DNA of 64,000 nt from CAWBUW01 sp963792075 (GCA_963792075.1 CAWBUW010000012.1:186001-250000); one strand, 5' to 3'; shown: positions 52,313 through 61,228, counted from the stretch's first letter. A program made the numbers and translations. The notes: generated by a model not told the origin, from the letters alone.

Positions 52313-53710
52313 ATGCCGATTACCAACCCCTCTGCCAACTATTTCGCCCAGGTGGCAGACCAATGGGATAACCTGCGCGCGGGGTATTTCACCGAAGCTG
52401 TGCGCACCAGCGCACTAGCCAAGGCGTATCTGCACCCCAGCATGACCGTGGCGGATGTGGGCGCGGGAACGGGCTTCATGGCGGCGGGATTAGCCCCGCT
52501 TGTGCAGCAGGTGCATGTGCTGGACGGTTCGCCGGAAATGCTGGCGGTAGCGCGTAAGAACCTGGCCGCATTTGCGAACGTAGAATACCACACCGCGGAT
52601 GGGCTTGCGCTTCCGCTGCCCGATTCCAGCCTGGACGCGGCCTTTGCCAATATGTACCTGCACCACTGTCCGGACCCATTGGCGGCGCTGCGCGAGATGG
52701 TGCGCACGCTGCGCCCGGGTGGGCGGCTGGTGATCACCGACATGGACACACACAAGTACACCTGGCTCCAGGCCGAGATGGCGGATGTGTGGCTGGGCTT
52801 CGAGCGTGCTCAAGTCCGGGCGTGGTTCGAGCAGGCTGGACTGGTGAACGTCATCGTGGACTGCACGGGGCAATCCTGCCAGGCGGAGCGTAAGAGCTCG
52901 GCTGGCGGCGAACAGGCTGAGATCAGCATTTTCGTCGCTACGGGCACCCGGCGCATGGACATGCACGCATCCGTCCAGGCCAGTTACGGAGCCAGGGCGG
53001 AGGCAGATGGCTGTGGGTGTATGGATTCGAGCTGCTGTGCGCCGGATTTGGTTTCGCTCGAGGCGATCGATACGATGGTGTGGGACGGGGGCTATTCGCC
53101 GGCCGAAAAGGCAGAAATCCCCGCTGAAGCCGCGCAGATTTCGCTAGGCTGTGGCAATCCGCTGGCGATGGCCGGGCTGCGAGAAGGCGAGACGGTGCTC
53201 GACATTGGCTCAGGCGGCGGGATTGACGTGTTCCTGGCAGCCAAACGGGTGGGTTCCCGCGGTAGCGTGATCGGCGTGGACATGACCCCGGCGATGCTGG
53301 AGCGTGCCCGGCAAGCAGCGCAAAAAGGTGGATATACCAACGTGGAATTTCGCCAGGGGTACGCCGAAAAGCTGCCAGCGGAGGATGGCACGGTGGACGT
53401 GATCATCTCCAACTGTGTGATCAACTTGACCGAAGACAAAGGCAAGGTGTTTCGTGAAGCCTACCGGGTATTGAAAACAGGCGGGCGGCTGGAAGTGAAC
53501 GATGTGGTCTTCGGCGGGGCGGTGCCACCCGCTCTGCGCACCTCCATGACCGCCTGGGCGGAGTGCATCTCCGGCGCGCTGCCGGAGCAGGAATACGTGG
53601 ACCTGGTCCAGCAAGCGGGCTTTCAGAATGTGAAAGCGCAGCGCTCAACCAGCCATGGCGCTTCGAACGGTGTGGATGTGTACAGCGTGCAGGTGTCAGC
53701 TAAGAAGTGA
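52313..53710 (+). CDS. Double-domain methyltransferase with arsenite methyltransferase C-terminus
   Basis: 465 residues. Residues about 1-215 are a class I SAM methyltransferase (VADVGAGTGFMAAG, LHHCPDP, LRPGGRLVITD). A Cys-rich link CGCMDSSCCAPD follows, then an ArsM-type domain: LGCGNPLAMAGLREGE, LDIGSGGGIDVFLAA, GVDMTPAM and ISNCVINL. ArsM methylates arsenite using conserved Cys; the link and ISNCVINL Cys are in the right area. The extra N-terminal methyltransferase is unusual. ATG 52313 follows GAGGAG. Confidence 0.85.
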   Translation: MPITNPSANYFAQVADQWDNLRAGYFTEAVRTSALAKAYLHPSMTVADVGAGTGFMAAGLAPLVQQVHVLDGSPEMLAVARKNLAAFANVEYHTADGLALPLPDSSLDAAFANMYLHHCPDPLAALREMVRTLRPGGRLVITDMDTHKYTWLQAEMADVWLGFERAQVRAWFEQAGLVNVIVDCTGQSCQAERKSSAGGEQAEISIFVATGTRRMDMHASVQASYGARAEADGCGCMDSSCCAPDLVSLEAIDTMVWDGGYSPAEKAEIPAEAAQISLGCGNPLAMAGLREGETVLDIGSGGGIDVFLAAKRVGSRGSVIGVDMTPAMLERARQAAQKGGYTNVEFRQGYAEKLPAEDGTVDVIISNCVINLTEDKGKVFREAYRVLKTGGRLEVNDVVFGGAVPPALRTSMTAWAECISGALPEQEYVDLVQQAGFQNVKAQRSTSHGASNGVDVYSVQVSAKK

Positions 53711-53739
53711 AGGCCTGGGAATACCCCCAAGGAAAAAAC

Positions 53740-54183
53740 ATGAAACGTCCAGCGGAGATCAACGCCGTGATCGGAATCGGTATTTTTGCCGTGATCGCCA
53801 TCGCCGCATACTGGGCGGCCTGGTTTTTGGCTCCGGAGCTGGTGCAATCGCGCACACCTGCTGACCCGGATTATGCCGTGTATGTCGCTTACGAGGAAGC
53901 GTTCCCGCTGCCAGATGCGTTTGTGGCACTGGCCGCGTTTGTAGGGGTGATTGGGCTGTGGAAGATGCGCGACTGGGGCCTGCTGGCGATGCTGCTGGCA
54001 GCCGGCGGCGCCATCTTCTTGGGGTTGGAAGATCTGCTCTTCGATCTCCAGCATGGCCTGTTTGTGCCTTTTAGCGGCGCGGCCGCCATCGAGCTGGCGA
54101 TTGTGCTGGTGCTTTTGGCGCTTGGGCCGGCTATGACGATCCTTTTGTGGCGCCAAAGGCATCATTATATTGGGAAGAATTGA
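53740..54183 (+). CDS. Four-helix membrane protein, unknown
   Basis: 147 residues with four helices (about 9-30, 55-72, 78-98, 112-135). I do not recognise it. ATG 53740 has AAGGA upstream and lies 29 bases after the methyltransferase gene. Its last codons form the left arm of a palindrome. Confidence 0.7.
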   Translation: MKRPAEINAVIGIGIFAVIAIAAYWAAWFLAPELVQSRTPADPDYAVYVAYEEAFPLPDAFVALAAFVGVIGLWKMRDWGLLAMLLAAGGAIFLGLEDLLFDLQHGLFVPFSGAAAIELAIVLVLLALGPAMTILLWRQRHHYIGKN

Positions 54184-54212
54184 GCGAGCGAAGCTCGCTC
54201 AATTCTTCCCAA
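54170..54212. repeat. Palindrome overlapping a gene end
   Basis: Perfect 20-bp arms TTGGGAAGAATTGAGCGAGC (54170-54189) and its complement (54193-54212) around GAA. The stop codon of the preceding gene is inside the left arm, and the ribosome site of the next gene follows at once, so it separates the two in the mRNA. Confidence 0.8.
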
Positions 54213-54230
54213 AAAATATAAGGAGGGCAT

Positions 54231-55265
54231 ATGCCGCCTGACCTGTGGTCGCTGTATGGGAGGATGTACCGCAGCCGCACCTTCGAAGAAGCTGTGCGGC
54301 AGATCTGGAAGGAAGGGCTGATCTCTGGCGAGATGCACCTGGGCCTGGGGGAAGAAGCCATCGTCGCCGGGATCGTGTCCCAGTTGGTTGAAGGGGATGC
54401 CATGGCGCTCGAACACCGTGGCACGCCGCCGCTGCTGATGCGCGGCGTGGACCCGCTGGTGCTGCTGCGCGAGTTCATGGGGCAGCCCGAGGGGTTGTGT
54501 CATGGGATGGGTGGGCACATGCACCTGTTTGCACCAGAGATCCTGGCGGCTTCCTCGGGCATTGTGGGCGCGGCGGGGCCGGCCGCGGTCGGGTTTGCCC
54601 TGGCTGGCCAGGCACTGCGCCCGGGTACAGTCTCGGTAGCCTTCTTTGGGGATGGCGCCACCAGCCAGGGGATGCTGATGGAGGCGATGAACCTGGCAGT
54701 GGTGTGGAAGCTGCCGGTGATTTTCGTATGTAAAGACAATGGTTGGGCGATCACCACGCCGGCGAGTACCGCCGTGGGTGGAAACCTGCTTGCCCGAGCC
54801 CAGGCCTTTGGGATGAACGCGTTTGAGGTAGACGGCACAGATGTGCTGGCAGTATGGTCAGCCGCGGAGGAAGCCTTGCGCCAGGCACGCGCCGGGCAAG
54901 GACCCGCCTTCGTGTGGGCGCACTGTATCCACCTGGAGGGGCACTTCCTGGGCGATGGACTTCTGGATATGCTGCGGCGCCCGCTGTACTCACTGCGCAA
55001 ACGGGTGCTCCCCATGCTGCGCGGATTATTCCGAAAAGGGGGCGCCCCGTGGGCTGAGCGTCTGGCTGCGCTGCGCCAAACCCTGGGGTTAGTGTCTGCC
55101 GCACAGGGGCAGACTTCCCGCCAGCGTGATCCGATCCGGCGCACGCGTCAGATACTGGCTGCAGAAGACCCGGACCGGCTGGCCGCGTCCGAGGCGGAAA
55201 CCCAAAGTGAAATCCAGCGCTGCGTCGCCCTCGCGCTGCAGCCTTCCCGCGGAGGTGCGCAATGA
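54231..55265 (+). CDS. 2-oxoacid (pyruvate/acetoin) dehydrogenase E1, alpha subunit
   Basis: 344 residues; thiamine-diphosphate enzyme that decarboxylates a 2-oxoacid or cleaves acetoin. TPP motif FFGDGATSQGMLMEAMNLA ending in KDNGWAIT, and GLGEEAIVAGIVSQLVEGD, are typical. The usual phosphorylation-loop region is replaced by a shorter Arg-rich tail (about 235-300). AGGAGG before ATG 54231. No E2 or E3 is nearby, so the substrate is open. Confidence 0.88.
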   Translation: MPPDLWSLYGRMYRSRTFEEAVRQIWKEGLISGEMHLGLGEEAIVAGIVSQLVEGDAMALEHRGTPPLLMRGVDPLVLLREFMGQPEGLCHGMGGHMHLFAPEILAASSGIVGAAGPAAVGFALAGQALRPGTVSVAFFGDGATSQGMLMEAMNLAVVWKLPVIFVCKDNGWAITTPASTAVGGNLLARAQAFGMNAFEVDGTDVLAVWSAAEEALRQARAGQGPAFVWAHCIHLEGHFLGDGLLDMLRRPLYSLRKRVLPMLRGLFRKGGAPWAERLAALRQTLGLVSAAQGQTSRQRDPIRRTRQILAAEDPDRLAASEAETQSEIQRCVALALQPSRGGAQ

Positions 55266-56272
55266 AGCAAATGGATTTCTCCGCTGCGATTGACGATGCC
55301 TTGGGGCAGGCAATGGCGGCAGACCCGCGCATCTTGCTGTTTGGCGAGGACGTGCAGGGGCTGCATGGCGGCCTGTTCGTGCGTTTTGGGGGCTTACGGG
55401 TACGCAATACGCCGATCAGCGAGGCGGCTTTTGTAGGCGCCGCGCTCGCCGCGGCAATGGCCGGGCTGCGCCCGGTGGCGGAAGTGATGCTGGTGGATTT
55501 CATTGCCGTAGCGTCAGATGCGCTGCTCAACCACGCCGCCAAGCTGGAGACTTTTTCGGGAGGGCGCTGGCAGGCGCCGCTGGTGGTGCGCACAGCCTGC
55601 GGCGGCGGGTATGGGGATGGCGGCCAACACGAGCAGAGCCTGTGGGGCTGGCTGGCGCATATCCCCGGTCTGAGCGTGGTCGTGCCCTCTACGCCTGCGG
55701 ATGCAGGTGGGCTGATGCTGGGCGCGCTGGAGCTGGGATCGCCGGTGGTGTTTATGGAACATAAGCTGCTTTCCACACTGTGGCTGGATTTTCTAGGCTC
55801 AGGCGGGCGGGATAGCGTGCATTTTGATGCCCCGGCGCAGGGCCAGCGCGGTCCCGTCCCACAGCCCTGGGAGCCACTGCCAGTGGGCAAAGCCCTCCTG
55901 CGGCGGGAGGGCGCTGATCTGACGATCGTTACGTTGGGCGTAGGCGTGCACCGCGCCCTGGAAGCTGCGGCTGAGTTGGAGCGGCGCGGCATTTCCGCAG
56001 GCGTGCTGGACCTGCGCACGGTGGCGCCGCTGGATAAGGTGGCGGTGTGCGAGCAGGTGGCGCGCACCCGGCGCTTGCTGGTGGTGGATGAGGATTACGA
56101 GGGCTTTGGCCTTTCAGGCGAGCTGGCTGCAGTGGCGCTGGAGGCGGGCATATCATTTCAATATGGTCGCGTGTGCACGCAGACCGCCATCCCGTATGCA
56201 CCTTCCTTGGAGGACCAGACGCTGCCCAATGTAAGGCGGATCGTCGCGGGATGTATGACACTCCTGGAATAA
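55262..56272 (+). CDS. 2-oxoacid (pyruvate/acetoin) dehydrogenase E1, beta subunit
   Basis: 336 residues, overlapping the alpha gene by four bases. FGEDVQGLHGGLFVRF, the catalytic Glu region NTPISEAAFVGAAL, and the C-terminal RRLLVVDEDYEGFG are in place. Forms the alpha2-beta2 E1 with its partner. Confidence 0.9.
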   Translation: MKQMDFSAAIDDALGQAMAADPRILLFGEDVQGLHGGLFVRFGGLRVRNTPISEAAFVGAALAAAMAGLRPVAEVMLVDFIAVASDALLNHAAKLETFSGGRWQAPLVVRTACGGGYGDGGQHEQSLWGWLAHIPGLSVVVPSTPADAGGLMLGALELGSPVVFMEHKLLSTLWLDFLGSGGRDSVHFDAPAQGQRGPVPQPWEPLPVGKALLRREGADLTIVTLGVGVHRALEAAAELERRGISAGVLDLRTVAPLDKVAVCEQVARTRRLLVVDEDYEGFGLSGELAAVALEAGISFQYGRVCTQTAIPYAPSLEDQTLPNVRRIVAGCMTLLE

Positions 56273-56279
56273 AAAGGGT

Positions 56280-56320
56280 CTGGGGTAGTAGCAGTGGCAA
56301 TGCCACTGCTACTACCCCAG
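56280..56320. repeat. Palindrome, family B, copy 1
   Basis: CTGGGGTAGTAGCAGTGGC (56280-56298), AAT, and the exact complement (56302-56320). The same unit with one compensatory base-pair change is at 60713-60753. It begins eight bases after the E1 beta stop and probably ends that transcript. Confidence 0.85.
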
Positions 56321-56425
56321 AATTGTAACACCCCACTCTGAAGGACAGATGGTAATCGTATTACTATTACCTTAATTAACTTGTTATAATCACAATAACT
56401 TATCATCAAATCCAGGGGAGTTTGG

Positions 56426-56458
56426 GGTGAATAAGCCTGCGTAGCACGCTTATTCACC
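56426..56458. repeat. Hairpin before the radical SAM gene
   Basis: GGTGAATAAGC (56426-56436) and GCTTATTCACC (56448-56458) with an inner TGC-GTA-GCA tip. Located about 45 bases upstream of the start codon. Confidence 0.6.
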
Positions 56459-56502
56459 TCACCCCTCTCTTATTGGTTAATTCGCTTAACGGAGATAGCA
56501 CA

Positions 56503-57768
56503 ATGACGATCTCAGGGAAACCTACAACGGCTTGGGCAGAAGTAGATAAAGATGGGAAAGTGGTTGTACCGGCTGAATTGGCTGCTCGTTTTGGCTGGCA
56601 GCCCGGCGCCAAAATCCGCCTGGATGAAGGCGGTAATTTTGTGCGCATGCACCGACCAGTAACCCAATTGACGAAAGTATATATCGAACCAACGGTGGAA
56701 TGCAACCTGGAGTGCATTACTTGTTTTCGCAATGCATGGGATCAACCCATGGGACGCATGTCGGAAAGCACGTTTGAGAGCATTCTGGCGGGTCTCAAAC
56801 TTTTTGATCCCATTCCGAGCGTGTACTTTGGAGGCATCGGCGAGCCGCTTTTCCATCCGAAGACGGTGGATTGGATTCGACGGGTTAAGCAGCTAGGCAC
56901 CAAAGTGGAGCTGATCACGAATGGAACCACGCTGACTGAGAAAAAGGCGGGGCAGATCATCGATGCAGGCTTGGATGTGTTATGGGTATCACTGGATGGC
57001 GCCACACCCCAAACGTATGCAGACATCCGCATCGGCGCTGAGCTTAACACGATTTTATATAATTTGGAACGCCTGGCGAAAATGCGCAAGGCCAGTCATT
57101 ACCCTGTACCAGAAATTGGCATTGCTTTTGTGGCAATGAAGCGCAATATTGCAGATCTTCCCCAGATCATCAAGATCGGAAAAAGCCTGCGCGCCAAGTA
57201 TTTTTCGGTCAGCAATATCCAACCCAGCACTGAAAACATGCTTGACGACCAGTTATACAAAAGCACCATCCGGAATATTGCTTACCTGCAGGCACCTCAT
57301 TTACCGCGCATCAGTCTGCCCAAAATGGATTTTAATGAAGACACCCGTGATGCGCTGTTTGAGGCCTTTAACAGCCAGTGCAATGTCAGTTACGCAGGTC
57401 AAAACTGGGGTGGCGCAAACGACGTGTGTAATTTTGTTGAAAATGGAACCATGTCTATTGCCTGGAACGGAGATGTCAGCCCATGCTGGCCTCTGATGCA
57501 TACCCACATGAGCTTCCTGCACAATAAACCCCGCCTATCCAAAAAGCATGTGATCGGCAATGTGGTCGACCGGCGCCTGGATGAACTATGGCTTGATCCT
57601 AATTACCTTGCATATCGCCACCGCTTGCATAACTTTGAATTTGCCCCCTGCTCTTTTTGCGGCGGATGTGATCTCTCTGAAACCAACGAAGAAGATTGCA
57701 TTGGTAACACCGTATTTCCGGTGTGTGGCGGCTGCCTTTGGGCGCAAGGCATCATTCAATGTCCGTGA
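56503..57768 (+). CDS. AbrB-radical SAM protein, probable tungsten-oxidoreductase maturase
   Basis: 421 residues. Residues 10-50 form an AbrB-like hairpin (AEVDKDGKVVVPAELAARFG). The radical SAM cluster is C67-x3-C71-x2-C74 (CNLECITC), followed by FGGIGEPLFHP and LDVLWVSLDGA. The C-terminal part is Cys-rich (CSFCGGCDLS, CIGNTVFPVCGGC), matching a SPASM-like cluster region. Radical SAM proteins of this type accompany tungsten aldehyde oxidoreductases and probably modify their cofactor. The neighbours (MoaD-like, aldehyde oxidoreductase) agree. GGAG precedes ATG 56503. Confidence 0.82.
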   Translation: MTISGKPTTAWAEVDKDGKVVVPAELAARFGWQPGAKIRLDEGGNFVRMHRPVTQLTKVYIEPTVECNLECITCFRNAWDQPMGRMSESTFESILAGLKLFDPIPSVYFGGIGEPLFHPKTVDWIRRVKQLGTKVELITNGTTLTEKKAGQIIDAGLDVLWVSLDGATPQTYADIRIGAELNTILYNLERLAKMRKASHYPVPEIGIAFVAMKRNIADLPQIIKIGKSLRAKYFSVSNIQPSTENMLDDQLYKSTIRNIAYLQAPHLPRISLPKMDFNEDTRDALFEAFNSQCNVSYAGQNWGGANDVCNFVENGTMSIAWNGDVSPCWPLMHTHMSFLHNKPRLSKKHVIGNVVDRRLDELWLDPNYLAYRHRLHNFEFAPCSFCGGCDLSETNEEDCIGNTVFPVCGGCLWAQGIIQCP

Positions 57769-57782
57769 TAGGATAACTGGCC

Positions 57783-58064
57783 GTGATAAAAATTAACCTT
57801 TATGCTACCTTACGTAGTATTGTCGGGCAAAAAACGGTCTATCTAGATGCAGCCCCAGGTGCCACTGGGCGTGAACTGGTAGAATTGTTGGTCCAGCAGC
57901 ACCCTGCTTTACAGGTCGAATTGCTGGATGAAAACAATGAATTCCATCGCCACCAAAAATTTTTTATCAATGGTCGCGAAGCAATTTATTTAGAAAACGG
58001 GATGAATACGCCCATTCAAGCGGATGACAAGGTGGATATTTTCCCACCTGTGGGGGGTGGCTAA
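57783..58064 (+). CDS. MoaD/ThiS-family sulfur carrier
   Basis: 93 residues of beta-grasp fold (IKINLYATLRSIVGQKTVYL, DKVDIFPPVGGG). The C-terminal Gly-Gly is where sulfur is carried as a thiocarboxylate for molybdopterin/tungstopterin synthesis. GTG start at 57783. Dedicated copy of the tungsten module. Confidence 0.88.
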   Translation: MIKINLYATLRSIVGQKTVYLDAAPGATGRELVELLVQQHPALQVELLDENNEFHRHQKFFINGREAIYLENGMNTPIQADDKVDIFPPVGGG

Positions 58065-58065
58065 C

Positions 58066-58323
58066 ATGCAAACCATCGTCCGAGAAATTCGCGGCATTCC
58101 CTATTTCTTGCTGAAGGAATATTTACAAGAATTGGGTGGTCATCTGGTGAAAAAAAACCTGGTTGTTGGAGATGACTGGACCGCCCGCCTGGAGCGCATG
58201 GAGCCGTTCCGCCTCGGCTCACTGGTCGTAGGGCAAACTCGGCTGACATTGGAATTGGAAGATCACATGGCCGAAGATTTCATGCAGCGCTTCTCAAAAA
58301 AGACTCTGCGGGCTGGAGCGTGA
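58066..58323 (+). CDS. Small partner of the MoaD-like protein
   Basis: 85 residues, directly after the MoaD stop. IRGIPYFLLKEYLQELGG, DDWTARLERMEPFRLGSLVVG and the basic C-terminus resemble the domain fused to MoaD in some Thermus-type proteins (MoaD-related C-terminal domain). Here the two are separate genes. Function unknown; probably helps pterin assembly. Assignment from memory of that domain, moderate certainty. Confidence 0.6.
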   Translation: MQTIVREIRGIPYFLLKEYLQELGGHLVKKNLVVGDDWTARLERMEPFRLGSLVVGQTRLTLELEDHMAEDFMQRFSKKTLRAGA

Positions 58324-58349
58324 TGGTATCCATCTCATCCTGCCCCACT

Positions 58350-58402
58350 GAGCAAAATAAAAGATGGTGCGCCTGACTGGCGCACCATCTTTTATTTTGC
58401 TC
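58350..58402. terminator. Bidirectional terminator
   Basis: Perfect 24-bp arms (58350-58373, 58379-58402) with loop TGACT. The GC core GGTGCGCC is flanked by AAAATAAAA on one side and TTTTATTTT on the other, giving a U-tract in both directions between the convergent MoaD-partner and oxidoreductase genes. Confidence 0.9.
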
Positions 58403-58415
58403 TTTGATCTTCGAG

Positions 58416-60242
58416 CTAAAGGATCCCCAATTCCTTTAACTTGGCTTCCGGAACGACTCCATTCTTCCAGCCACGCGCTTGATAATACTCTTCAAGCATC
58501 AAATCCAGCTCACATACGTGGCCTTTTGAGCCAGGTTGATCGGATGGTTCCGCGGTGAAGCGCTTGGGTAAAGTGTCCGAACCTTTTCCAATTCCTGCCT
58601 GGTTATTGTAATAACGTTCCATGTTGTAGATGCGCTCCCCGGTCTTGAGCACATCATCCGCGGTGAAGGGCACGCCGACCATCGCAGAATATTGCTGGGC
58701 ATATTCATCCGCACCCATCGCAAATGCGCTGAACTTGCACAGATCCAAACTGTCTGAGAAAGCGTGGATATCCTGGAAGACCTTGACCAGCCCGCCTTTA
58801 CCTTTCCAGGCGAGTGGATCCACTTTAAGCGAGTTGTAAGGCATCACACCCAGCTCGGCTGCAGCAGCATACGCACGCAGGTGGCAGGCGCCGCGGTTGC
58901 TGGTGGCATAGCCAATGCCCATCCCCTTCATCCCGCGTGGGTCGTAGGCCGGAATACCCTGGCCTTTCACCGTCATAGCGAGTTCAGGATGTCCGAAGTA
59001 CTTGGCAGTGGCGTCTGCTCCATCAGCCATCACATTGCCAAAGCCTTTGCGGTGGGCGATCATTTCTACGGCTTTGGTCATACCATCGCCGTCGGCCCAG
59101 GCCAATTTCCCTGCGCCGTCCGTGTAACCCTTTTCGCTGGCTTCCATCCAGATGGAAAGCGGGTGTCCGATCTCAATGGCATCGACGCCAAAGTCATTGC
59201 ACAGGTCGATCATCTTGGCAACCAGGCGAGCATCGTTGTTGCCGCAGTTGGCGCCCACCGACCAGGCAGGCTCATATTCCACCGATTCCATGTGCAGGCC
59301 CTTATAGGGACCGTCTTTCACTTCCACTTCTTTCTTGCAGGCCACGGGGCAGGCATGGCAGGTCGGATCATCGACCAAGAGGTGCTCTTTGACGTATTCG
59401 CCGCTGATTTTCTCAGCATTTTCGCCAAAGGAGGTCAGCATGCTGTTCTTGGTAGGTAAAGCACCAATGCTGCTGGTAATGTTCATCAACACATTGGTAC
59501 CATAAACGCTCAAGCCGCCTTTGCGCGGGCTGGTAATATTCTCCGGCGCCATGATGCCTTTTAAGGCCCGCTCGTGGGCAGGCTTCCAGGCTTCACGGTT
59601 TTCGGCTTTCGTAATTTTCTTCGGGGCTTTGATCACGACAGCCTTAAGATGCTTGCTGCCGCCCACACAGCCTGTGCCGCCGCGCCCACTGGCACGATCA
59701 TCCTCGTTCATCCAACAGGCGAACTTCACCAAATTTTCGCCACCCGGGCCGATGGCAATCACCGTCAAATCCTTTTCGCCATATTTCTCATTGAAGAACT
59801 TGACCGTGTCGTGAACGCCTTTCCCCCATACTTTCGATGCATCCAATATCTCAACGGTATCATCATGGATATAGGCATAGACAGGCTTGGCAGCTTTACC
59901 TGAGAAAATCAAGCCATCAAAGCCAGACCAGCGTAAACGAGCTGCTGACCAGCCGCCATGATGGCTGTCGGTCACCGTGCCTGTCAGGGGAGATTTGGTC
60001 ACGACTGCCATCCGGCCGCTCATATTCGCTTCAGAGCCGGTTAGCGGGCCGTTCATAAAGCATAGGATATTATCCGGAGAAAGTGCATCCACCTTCGGGC
60101 CGTTCTCCAAAACGTACCGCACGCCCAGGCCGCGACCGCCAATATATTTGAGCGCCCAATCTTCTGGGATGCCCTTGTACTCCACTTTGCCTGTAGTCAG
60201 GTTCACATGTGCTATACGGTTGGCATATCCACCAAGTTTCAT
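58416..60242 (-). CDS. aor: Tungsten-containing aldehyde:ferredoxin oxidoreductase
   Basis: 608 residues; oxidises aldehydes to acids (or the reverse) with ferredoxin in the cytoplasm. N-terminal GGYANRIAHVNLTTGKVEYK and GGRGLGVRYVLENGPKVD are family hallmarks. The 4Fe-4S ligands are CHACPVAC plus the late Cys in DSLDLCKFSAF; DPRGMKGMGIGYATSNRGAC binds the bis-pterin tungsten. GGAGG precedes ATG 60242. Divergent from ModE-like gene 60887, convergent with its maturation genes. Confidence 0.93.
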   Translation of the reverse strand: MKLGGYANRIAHVNLTTGKVEYKGIPEDWALKYIGGRGLGVRYVLENGPKVDALSPDNILCFMNGPLTGSEANMSGRMAVVTKSPLTGTVTDSHHGGWSAARLRWSGFDGLIFSGKAAKPVYAYIHDDTVEILDASKVWGKGVHDTVKFFNEKYGEKDLTVIAIGPGGENLVKFACWMNEDDRASGRGGTGCVGGSKHLKAVVIKAPKKITKAENREAWKPAHERALKGIMAPENITSPRKGGLSVYGTNVLMNITSSIGALPTKNSMLTSFGENAEKISGEYVKEHLLVDDPTCHACPVACKKEVEVKDGPYKGLHMESVEYEPAWSVGANCGNNDARLVAKMIDLCNDFGVDAIEIGHPLSIWMEASEKGYTDGAGKLAWADGDGMTKAVEMIAHRKGFGNVMADGADATAKYFGHPELAMTVKGQGIPAYDPRGMKGMGIGYATSNRGACHLRAYAAAAELGVMPYNSLKVDPLAWKGKGGLVKVFQDIHAFSDSLDLCKFSAFAMGADEYAQQYSAMVGVPFTADDVLKTGERIYNMERYYNNQAGIGKGSDTLPKRFTAEPSDQPGSKGHVCELDLMLEEYYQARGWKNGVVPEAKLKELGIL

Positions 60243-60421
60243 TTTCTAAACCTCCATGTCCAAGTAAAGATCGGATTGTTGTTGACGGAGAATACAGTTA
60301 GTTTCTGTGGATCCATATGGGAAAATCGATTCTGGCGTTCTTTCTCCTTTTTTGGGTTAGAAACCTTTTTGCGCGGTGGGCGAATGTAATTCACCCCTGT
60401 TTGCATAGATTTGATCAAATA

Positions 60422-60450
60422 GGGCGTTATGTTGTACAATAATAACGCCC
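60422..60450 (-). promoter_or_regulatory. ModE-box-like operator upstream of the aldehyde oxidoreductase
   Basis: GGGCGTTAT (60422-60430), 11 bases, ATAACGCCC (60442-60450). The pattern CGTTAT-n-TTGT-...-ATAACG is close to the E. coli modA operator as I remember it. It lies about 180 bases before the oxidoreductase start, and a ModE-like gene is next door. Confidence 0.6.
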
Positions 60451-60617
60451 CTTTCCTCTCCTAAAACCAAACCTGGAATTTTCCTCGGCCTGGCGCTCAC
60501 AATGGAATGGAGCAAAAGGAGTCTCGGGGGCACTGTTTTATCAATATTTTTCTGATGAACTCATATTTATCTTAGCGCAAAATGATGAAAAAAGCAACAA
60601 GTCACCCAATTTCCTCA

Positions 60618-60645
60618 ATGGCTTTTTCAAGAATGAAAAAGCCAT
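60618..60645. terminator. Hairpin in the oxidoreductase-modE gap
   Basis: ATGGCTTTTTCA (60618-60629), AGAA, TGAAAAAGCCAT (60634-60645). Its role is unclear, as both flanking genes are transcribed away from it. The remaining gap (60243-60886) also holds the ModE-like box, a GC-rich hairpin at about 60675-60701 and family B copy 2. Confidence 0.45.
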
Positions 60646-60712
60646 CGCCAGAGCCCCACCCCAACCCCTCCCCAGCGCACTGCGTGCGCCAGGGAGGGGC
60701 TTCTCACGAAAA

Positions 60713-60753
60713 CTGGGGTTGTAGCAGTGGCAATGCCACTGCTACAACCCCAG
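60713..60753. repeat. Palindrome, family B, copy 2
   Basis: CTGGGGTTGTAGCAGTGGC (60713-60731), AAT, exact complement (60735-60753). It differs from copy 1 (56280) by one A:T to T:A pair, changed on both arms. Confidence 0.85.
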
Positions 60754-60886
60754 ACCCCTCAAATGTCAAGCTTTCTTGAAATAGCCATGCAATTTCCTCT
60801 TCCACCTTGCCCTGGGGTGGGACGCAGGGCTTTCGGAAAAGTCTTGCCCCTAAAATTCCGAATGAATAATGCCGGGAGAATAATTT

Positions 60887-61228
60887 ATGAAACCCAGGTT
60901 CAACCTATGGATTGAAGTTGAGGGGCAAGTAGCACTCTCACTGTGGCGGGCGAATCTGCTCAAGGCCATTGCTGAAACCGGTTCGATTAATGCCGCTGCC
61001 GAGCAGATGAAAATCCCCTACCGTACCGCCTGGCAGAAGGTGCACGAAATGGAAGAGTGTTTGGGTGTAAAGCTGCTTGACACGCAAACCGGAGGTCTGC
61101 ACGGCGGTGGTGCACAGCTTACACTTGCGGCAAAGGCATACCTGGAAAAGCTGGATACCCTTTATGCTCGGCTGACTCCGTTGATCGAATCCACTTTTAA
61201 TCAAATATTTAAAGTATCCTCTCAATAG
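60887..61228 (+). CDS. modE: Short ModE-type molybdate/tungstate regulator
   Basis: 113 residues equal to the N-terminal DNA-binding half of ModE: LLKAIAETGSINAAAEQMKI, PYRTAWQKVHEMEECLG and the wing motif TGGLHGGGAQLT. The C-terminal molybdate-binding (TOBE) domains are absent, so it needs another sensor or acts constitutively. Position and the nearby ModE-like box suggest control of the tungsten enzyme. Confidence 0.88.
   Translation: MKPRFNLWIEVEGQVALSLWRANLLKAIAETGSINAAAEQMKIPYRTAWQKVHEMEECLGVKLLDTQTGGLHGGGAQLTLAAKAYLEKLDTLYARLTPLIESTFNQIFKVSSQ

Noticed and set aside
60650..60705. GC-rich hairpin (CCCCTCCCC...AGGGAGGGG) in the aldehyde-oxidoreductase/modE gap
   Set aside because: Low-complexity C/G runs pair easily; no T-tract and no second copy seen, so no function is claimed.
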